A DNA stretch of 64,000 nucleotides, taken from an uncultured Clostridia bacterium. Lineage in GTDB: Bacteria; Bacillota; Clostridia; Peptostreptococcales; Anaerovoracaceae. The position numbers and the translations under genes were made by a program. The DNA lies in assembly GCA_934271235.1 (NCBI GenBank), contig CAKQQT010000010.1:25234-89233 (forward strand), written 5' to 3'. The notes under the pieces were generated by a model. It made no database searches. It had not been told where the DNA came from and saw only the letters and a program-made list of their open reading frames with translations. This document shows, piece after piece, positions 59,853-64,000 of this stretch (within the stretch, counting starts at the first letter, position 1; each line of letters opens with the position of its first letter).

Positions 59853-59905
59853 TAAAAAATAACAGTGCGCCGTTTTCGCGAAACGAAAAAGGGCAGCACT
59901 GTTAT
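59853..59905 (-). terminator. Terminator of the P-type ATPase gene
   Basis: Minus strand ATAACAGTGC (59905-59896) pairs with GCACTGTTAT (59868-59859), followed by T6. Confidence 0.8.
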
Positions 59906-59932
59906 CATACTATATTTTTGCCGAACATTCAA
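59904..59932 (-). promoter_or_regulatory. Promoter of the Fe-S/dynamin operon, overlapping the terminator
   Basis: Minus strand TTGAAT (59932-59927), 17-base spacer, TATGAT (59909-59904). The -10 overlaps the first bases of the ATPase gene's terminator stem, so RNA made from it lacks most of the left arm. Confidence 0.65.
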
Positions 59933-59937
59933 GACAT

Positions 59938-62049
59938 TCAACTGATCTGTTTTTCCGTTTCGTCCAGAAGATTCGTCATACTCTTGAGCGCGATGCTCAG
60001 CGTGGACATATTATGCAGAAGTGCCGAAGTTGTCGGTTGGATCAGTCCTGCGACTCCGCTCAGGATCAACAGTAGATTGAAGCTGACGATAACGCGGTAA
60101 TTCCGGTGGATCCTCTGCATCAGAGCCACCGCCAGACGACGGAGGATGACCAGTTCAAACAAATCTTCCGAAGAGATCGTGATATCCGCGATCTCGCGCG
60201 CGATCGCCGCACCGGAGTTGATGGCAATGCCCGCGTCGGCTTCCGAAAGCGCCGGAGAATCGTTGACGCCGTCTCCGACCATGATCACGCAATGTTCAGC
60301 TTCCCGCTGCTGACGGATGAACGCCGCCTTGTCTTCCGGCAGGACCTCTGCGTAGAACGTATCGACGTCGACCTCTTTCGCGATCGCCGCTGCCGTATGG
60401 CGGTTGTCGCCGGTCATCATGACCACGTTCCGGATCCCGCAGGCATGCAGGGCTCTCACAGCCTCTGCCGCTTCTTTCCGCAGCGGATCGGAAATGCAGA
60501 TCACAGCCGACAAAACGCCGGAGATCGCCAGATACAAATAAGAATATTCGCCCGAAAGCGCGTCAAATTTCCAACGTTCTTCTTCCGGGATCACACAGCC
60601 TTCATCCTCGAAGACAAAGTGTTCGCTGCCGATCACGACCTTCCGGCCTTCGACCGTGCTCTGGATCCCATGTGCCACCACATATTCCACTTTGGAGTGG
60701 TATTCCTCATGAGAAAGCCCTCTTGCCTTGGCTTCCTGGACAACGGCATTGGCCATGGAATGTGGATAATGTTCTTCCAAGCAAGCCGCCAGACGCAGCA
60801 TATCGTCCTTGGATCTGCCGCCGAACGTGATGATATCCTCCACTTTCGGCGTCGCGTAGGTCAGCGTTCCGGTCTTATCGAAGACGATGGTGTCTGCTTT
60901 GGCGACTGCCTCCAGGAACTTGCCGCCTTTGACGGAGATATCGCTGCCGCTGCATTCACGCATGGCCGAAAGCACCGCGATCGGCATGGAAAGCTTCAAA
61001 GCGCACGAAAAATCAACCATCAGAACGGCCAGAGTCTTCGTCACATTGCGCGTCAAAAGATAGGTCAGCGCTGTACCGCCTAGCGTGTACGGCACCAGTC
61101 TGTCCGCAAGGTTTGACGCTTTGTTTTCGGTTTCGGATTTTAACTTTTCCGATTCTTCGATCATATGGATGATGCGGTCATAGCGTCCGCTGCCGGAAAC
61201 CTTTTCCACAGTGATCACGCCTTGTCCTTCTTCTGCGACCGTACCGGCGTAGACCGAGCTTCCGCATTCTTTTTTGACCGGGATCGACTCGCCTGTCATC
61301 GATGCCTGATTGACCATCATCTCGCCGGATACCACTTTGCCGTCGAGCGGGATCAGATTGCCCATGCGGATCACGACCAGATCACCGGCTTCTACCTCAT
61401 GGATCGGCGTCAAAACTTCATGATCGCCTTCCTTCACCCATACCTTGTCGACATTCAGTGACATCGCGCCGGCCAGATCCGCGACAGACTTCTTATGCGT
61501 CCATTCTTCGAGGATCTCGCCGATCCGCAGCATGAACATGACGGAGGACGCCGTGTTTACATTGCCCTGCAGCATGGAAACGGTGATCGCCGTCGCGTCC
61601 AAAACCTCGACGGTGAGTTTTCCCTGAAGCAGGGACGCGAGGCCTTTTTTGATATACCCGGCGGAACGACAGACCGCGATCCCCGTGCGCAGCGGCATCG
61701 GGAAAAGCAGTTTGGAAACGCAGCGTTTCGCGACGGTAAAGACCAGTTTGTCCTCAAATTCCCGGTTCAGCGCCCGTGAAGTGTGCTCCGGCACCAGTTC
61801 GAGCTGCGCCGCGGCCGCGAACTGAAACGACGCCAGCGCCGCCAGGAGCAGGTCCCGTCCGTCACTTTCGCAGATGATCACGGCGTCGCAGGTCCGGTCG
61901 TAGACTTTCACTTCCTTGACCGGCTGCAGACTGCGCAGGTAATATTCCAGTATGTCCGCATCCTCCAGCGTCATGCGGCCGCAGCACAGATGTACCCGCA
62001 TTCTCTGCATGCCGCGGAGTCTGCATTCATGCAAGATCTTACATTTCAT
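59938..62049 (-). CDS. P1B-type metal-transporting ATPase with unusual metal motif
   Basis: 703 residues. Catalytic signatures are present: phosphorylation site VFDKTGTLT, TGES in NQASMTGESIP, the nucleotide-domain HP pair in EEHYPHSMANAV, and MVGDGVNDSPALSEAD. The transmembrane metal site reads VDFSCALKLSMP where Cu and Zn/Cd pumps have CPC-A-L; only one Cys remains and the Pro is replaced. The N-terminus has HMA-like folds without CxxC and stray Cys. The pump overlaps the DUF6110 gene by 11 bases, a pairing known for Firmicute pumps of unclear metal. Which ion it moves, and the direction, is open. Confidence 0.9.
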   Translation of the reverse strand: MKCKILHECRLRGMQRMRVHLCCGRMTLEDADILEYYLRSLQPVKEVKVYDRTCDAVIICESDGRDLLLAALASFQFAAAAQLELVPEHTSRALNREFEDKLVFTVAKRCVSKLLFPMPLRTGIAVCRSAGYIKKGLASLLQGKLTVEVLDATAITVSMLQGNVNTASSVMFMLRIGEILEEWTHKKSVADLAGAMSLNVDKVWVKEGDHEVLTPIHEVEAGDLVVIRMGNLIPLDGKVVSGEMMVNQASMTGESIPVKKECGSSVYAGTVAEEGQGVITVEKVSGSGRYDRIIHMIEESEKLKSETENKASNLADRLVPYTLGGTALTYLLTRNVTKTLAVLMVDFSCALKLSMPIAVLSAMRECSGSDISVKGGKFLEAVAKADTIVFDKTGTLTYATPKVEDIITFGGRSKDDMLRLAACLEEHYPHSMANAVVQEAKARGLSHEEYHSKVEYVVAHGIQSTVEGRKVVIGSEHFVFEDEGCVIPEEERWKFDALSGEYSYLYLAISGVLSAVICISDPLRKEAAEAVRALHACGIRNVVMMTGDNRHTAAAIAKEVDVDTFYAEVLPEDKAAFIRQQREAEHCVIMVGDGVNDSPALSEADAGIAINSGAAIAREIADITISSEDLFELVILRRLAVALMQRIHRNYRVIVSFNLLLILSGVAGLIQPTTSALLHNMSTLSIALKSMTNLLDETEKQIS

Positions 62050-62383
62050 TGTGATCGCCTTCTGTTTTTTCTGCTTTTTCTGCTCCGCAGCAGGTGCAGG
62101 TATCGTCCGCTTTGCCGCAGTCTTCTACCACTGCCGCAGCGGCTTCTTCCGCGCGTACTTCATTGATGACCTTCGCGTCTGCCAGAATGTCATCCGCGTT
62201 TTCTTTTACGTTGGTCGCTGTCTTCATGACGGTTTCCTTTGCGCGCAGGACTGCCGCTGTGGTATGGGTATATACCTTTTTGGCGTCGTCGCTGCCCAAG
62301 ATCTTAAGGCCTGCCGTTCCAAAGAGAACGCCGCCCGCGAATAATCCTACTTTGTCCCATTTTACGTCTTTCATCTTCTTCAT
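62039..62383 (-). CDS. DUF6110 family protein, partner of the P-type ATPase
   Basis: 114 residues from the ATG at 62383 (AGGAGG 8 bases upstream). VGLFAGGVLFGTAGLKILGSDDAKKVYTHTTAAVLR is typical for this family: one short hydrophobic Gly-rich segment, then an amphipathic helix. The C-terminal tail has Cys and His-like metal ligands (CGKADDTCTCCGAEK). It is the first gene of the operon and its 3' end overlaps the pump gene. It may pass metal to the pump, by inference. Confidence 0.75.
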   Translation of the reverse strand: MKKMKDVKWDKVGLFAGGVLFGTAGLKILGSDDAKKVYTHTTAAVLRAKETVMKTATNVKENADDILADAKVINEVRAEEAAAAVVEDCGKADDTCTCCGAEKAEKTEGDHNEM

Positions 62384-62421
62384 GGTGTATACCTCCTGTT
62401 TTTTCTCATATCTTTTGAATA

Positions 62422-62436
62422 TAACTATTATAGTTA
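62422..62436. promoter_or_regulatory. Operator TAACTATTATAGTTA over the -10 of the metal operon
   Basis: Perfect 7-1-7 palindrome covering the -10 hexamer, the expected place for a repressor such as a DtxR/MntR- or Fur-type metal regulator. The regulator is not in the window. Confidence 0.6.
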
Positions 62437-62455
62437 GTCTCTGCTTACGTGTCAA
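62427..62455 (-). promoter_or_regulatory. Consensus promoter of the DUF6110-ATPase operon
   Basis: Perfect TTGACA (62455-62450), 17-base spacer, perfect TATAAT (62432-62427) on the minus strand. Confidence 0.9.
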
Positions 62456-62510
62456 GGATCTGCTCCGATTTTCAGCAGATCTTCACAAATTTACGGCTCC
62501 GCCGGGGCCT

Positions 62511-62633
62511 GCGCCTCCCACTTTCGCCGATTTCACTTTCACGGTTGGCCTGCGCCTCCCACTTTCGCCGATTTCACTTTCACGGTTGGCCCGCGCCTCC
62601 CACTTTCGCGAAAAAATCGCGCAAAGATGTAAT
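62511..62633 (+). repeat. Three 41-bp direct repeats leading into repeat copy d
   Basis: GCGCCTCCCACTTTCGC starts at 62511, 62552 and 62593. The first two copies are nearly identical over 41 bases; the third continues as GATGTAA-repeat copy d. Confidence 0.85.
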
Positions 62634-62862
62634 GCAGACTGCGCAGTCTCTTACGTCACGCCAAAATTCAGGCGATTTTTTTCATCGAAAGGCCAAGCTT
62701 TGACTTCTCGCACAACAAATCTCTACATTTCTTGTTTGAATCAACATTTTATACAGGGCGGGTGTGAAATCTGATCGCCGACGAGCAGCAAAAGCGAATG
62801 TGCATTACATCTTTTTGCCCAAAACAGCCGAAAATGGGAGGCGCAAAATTCAAATGTAAAAG
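62593..62862. repeat. Inward-facing pair d/e of the GATGTAA repeat (MITE-like unit)
   Basis: Copy d (62593-62634, plus) and copy e (62803-62862, minus) face each other across 168 bases. Copy e extends outward through CCTCCCA to TTTGAATTT and ACATTTGAATTT-like sequence shared with copy b. The unit is 270 bp, nearly the same size as the b/c unit, but the middles are not alike. The 550-bp gap between the metal operon and the lipoprotein gene holds no other supported gene. Confidence 0.6.
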
Positions 62863-62921
62863 AATGGATGCGCTTCTCGCTGTTGTGTCCGCTAAAGGCT
62901 GCAGGCGCACTTCGTCCAGAC

Positions 62922-62963
62922 AAAAACGTGCTGCAGACCACCCTTATGGGTATTTGCAGCACG
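62922..62963 (-). terminator. Terminator of the lipoprotein gene
   Basis: Minus strand CGTGCTGCA pairs with TGCAGCACG around an inner ACCCATAAGGGT hairpin, followed by T5. Confidence 0.85.
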
Positions 62964-63006
62964 CCGGATCTTTGTCACCTTAAAAGTATGCGCAGCGAAA
63001 GTGAAG

Positions 63007-63663
63007 CTACGGCTGGAAATTCCTAACGATCTTTGTGATCTGTCCGTTCTCGACGGTCACGGTCGTGTTGTTGACCTCAAAGCCGTATCCGTTCGCGTCA
63101 TCGGCCAGGATCTGCCGAAACTCTGCCGCCCGGTATTCTCTGTCCGGATGGTCAAGGTCGGAATTATCTGTGAAGACAAACGTTTCCGCGAGCGGCAGGC
63201 TTGCGGTGCCGAGGTCCGCATAGGTGTGCGTATCATCCAGACCCTCGACGTAATATACGCCGCCGTCCTCATCGCTCGGCGCAAAATCAATGCCGTCTTG
63301 CTCCAGACCGCCGTTGACGGAGATCAGACCGTTTTCATTTTCTTCTGTGGTCTCGACTGCATATTCCTCTCCGCCGGCAACCACCGTATCCCCTGCTTTA
63401 AGCGTCGTGATGGCAACCGCGTCAAACAGCTCCTCTTCATAGCCGGTCACTGCCAGCGTCAGCGTTCCGTCCTGCTCCGTCAAGTCCGCTGCCGCGAAGG
63501 AGGCCGGGAACGTGTCATCGGTCATCGACTCCATCGTGTTTCCGGAAAGCATCGGTTCTACGCGTTTTGCCTCATCCTGTGCTCCGTTGTCCTGCGCGCC
63601 GCATCCGACCAGCAGCATCATGCATACCGCCAGTGCGAGCGTCCATACCTTTTTCATTTTCAC
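63007..63663 (-). CDS. Lipoprotein of unknown function
   Basis: 218 residues. A signal peptide with lipobox LVGC (about residue 21) is followed by a mature, acidic, beta-rich domain with repeated short strands (LTEQDGTLTLAVTGYEEE; GDTVVAGGEEYAVETTEENE). The start is probably GTG at 63663, with AAAGGAG at good spacing; ATG two codons later is the alternative. No domain is recognised. Single gene with its own terminator. Confidence 0.7.
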   Translation of the reverse strand: MKMKKVWTLALAVCMMLLVGCGAQDNGAQDEAKRVEPMLSGNTMESMTDDTFPASFAAADLTEQDGTLTLAVTGYEEELFDAVAITTLKAGDTVVAGGEEYAVETTEENENGLISVNGGLEQDGIDFAPSDEDGGVYYVEGLDDTHTYADLGTASLPLAETFVFTDNSDLDHPDREYRAAEFRQILADDANGYGFEVNNTTVTVENGQITKIVRNFQP

Positions 63664-63792
63664 ACTATCTCTCTCCTTTCATCCCCCTGTGGGCGTCCTC
63701 ATTTTAGCACTTTCAAAAATGAAATGCAAGAGGAAACACAAGAAAAAAACGCCGCAAACGACCTCTCCGGCCATTCACAGCGCGTATAATCT

Positions 63793-63868
<76 letters not shown>

Positions 63869-63923
63869 ATATCTATGATATGCAGCTTTCGTATCTTTAT
63901 GCTGCAGATCATCAAAAAAAGAT

Positions 63924-64000
63924 TGGTGCCGGAGACCGGGGTCGAACCGGTACGATCGGTAAGGATCGCAGGATTTTAAGTCCTGTGCGTCTGCCAATTC
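63924..64000 (-). tRNA. tRNA-Leu (TAA), cut by the window edge
   Basis: Anticodon loop CTTAAAA in stem CAGGA/TCCTG, a long class II variable arm (CGATC...GATCG), T arm CCGGTTCGACCCCGG, acceptor end CTCCGGC-A-CCA. The 5' acceptor strand and part of the D arm lie beyond base 64000. Confidence 0.92.

Noticed and set aside
62449..62774. Overlapping plus-strand frames in the repeat region
   Set aside because: They are translations of the 41-bp repeats and repeat copy d; repetitive content and no RBS speak against genes.
62511..62862. CRISPR array
   Set aside because: Repeats are direct and contiguous at 41 bp, then inverted, without unique spacers of constant length; no cas genes.

Overview
The window reads as one chromosomal segment of a Gram-positive anaerobe of the Clostridia (Bacillota). 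The grounds are strong GGAGG ribosome binding sites, a clostridial single-chain PurL, LytR-CpsA-Psr and CDP-glycerol wall-polymer genes, rpsB-tsf, MutM, YchF and Lgt of Firmicutes type, and a GC-rich composition with AT-rich promoters. No phage, IS element or CRISPR array is visible. One low-GC patch (about 1.9-4.5 kb) looks like an inserted accessory module with broken genes on both sides.

Layout. 0-1.5 kb: end of a glycerate kinase gene and an alpha/beta hydrolase. 1.5-4.5 kb: a convergent intergenic region, a Lys/Ala-rich gene remnant, an AlbA_2/ATPase-type regulator with a repeated TTTAACT operator, and a HipA-like remnant. 4.5-7 kb: tsf, rpsB and a LytTR protein. 7.3-13.9 kb: a sigma-54 module made of an enhancer-binding activator, a beta-lactamase-fold protein without its catalytic serine, a GG-N10-GC promoter, then M19 dipeptidase, APC permease and transglutaminase-like genes. 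13.9-15.7 kb: thrS. 15.9-24.2 kb: a wall-polymer operon (CDP-glycerol transferase, two ATP-grasp proteins, nucleotidyltransferase, ABC exporter, LCP ligase). 24.4-28 kb: a LysR regulator divergent from a DDAH-family amidinohydrolase, and a thioredoxin-reductase-like enzyme. 28.6-38 kb: a purine operon purE-M-N-O-H-D-L in which IMP synthesis is split between a stand-alone AICAR transformylase and a PurO-type cyclohydrolase. 38.3-41.3 kb: an ECF sigma factor with an RsiV-like partner and a DUF4358-DHHW fusion lipoprotein. 41.6-48.7 kb: lgt, a membrane flavodoxin, a GNAT enzyme, mutM, a DUF4143-type ATPase and ychF. 49.3-54.4 kb: an ECF sigma factor followed by three serpins. 54.5-62.4 kb: a PlsC-like acyltransferase, a Na/Pi cotransporter, a dynamin-like GTPase with a 4Fe-4S protein, and a P1B-type ATPase with DUF6110. 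63-64 kb: a lipoprotein, tRNA-fMet and tRNA-Leu.

Strongest unusual signals. (1) The second ECF sigma factor overlaps, by ATGA, a membrane-anchored serpin that sits where an anti-sigma factor is normally encoded, and two lipoprotein serpins follow. This suggests protease-sensing sigma control. (2) The sigma-54 dipeptide module has a translationally coupled pseudo-beta-lactamase. (3) Arrays of four or five CGA-headed units with an exact 10-bp period lie in all three long convergent intergenic regions. (4) A gapless intergenic repeat (CTCCCA and GATGTAA at fixed spacing) occurs five times, twice as inward-facing pairs that form ~270-bp MITE-like units. (5) Two promoters lie inside or at the edge of the upstream gene's terminator hairpin. 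All functional statements are inferences from sequence; no searches were run.
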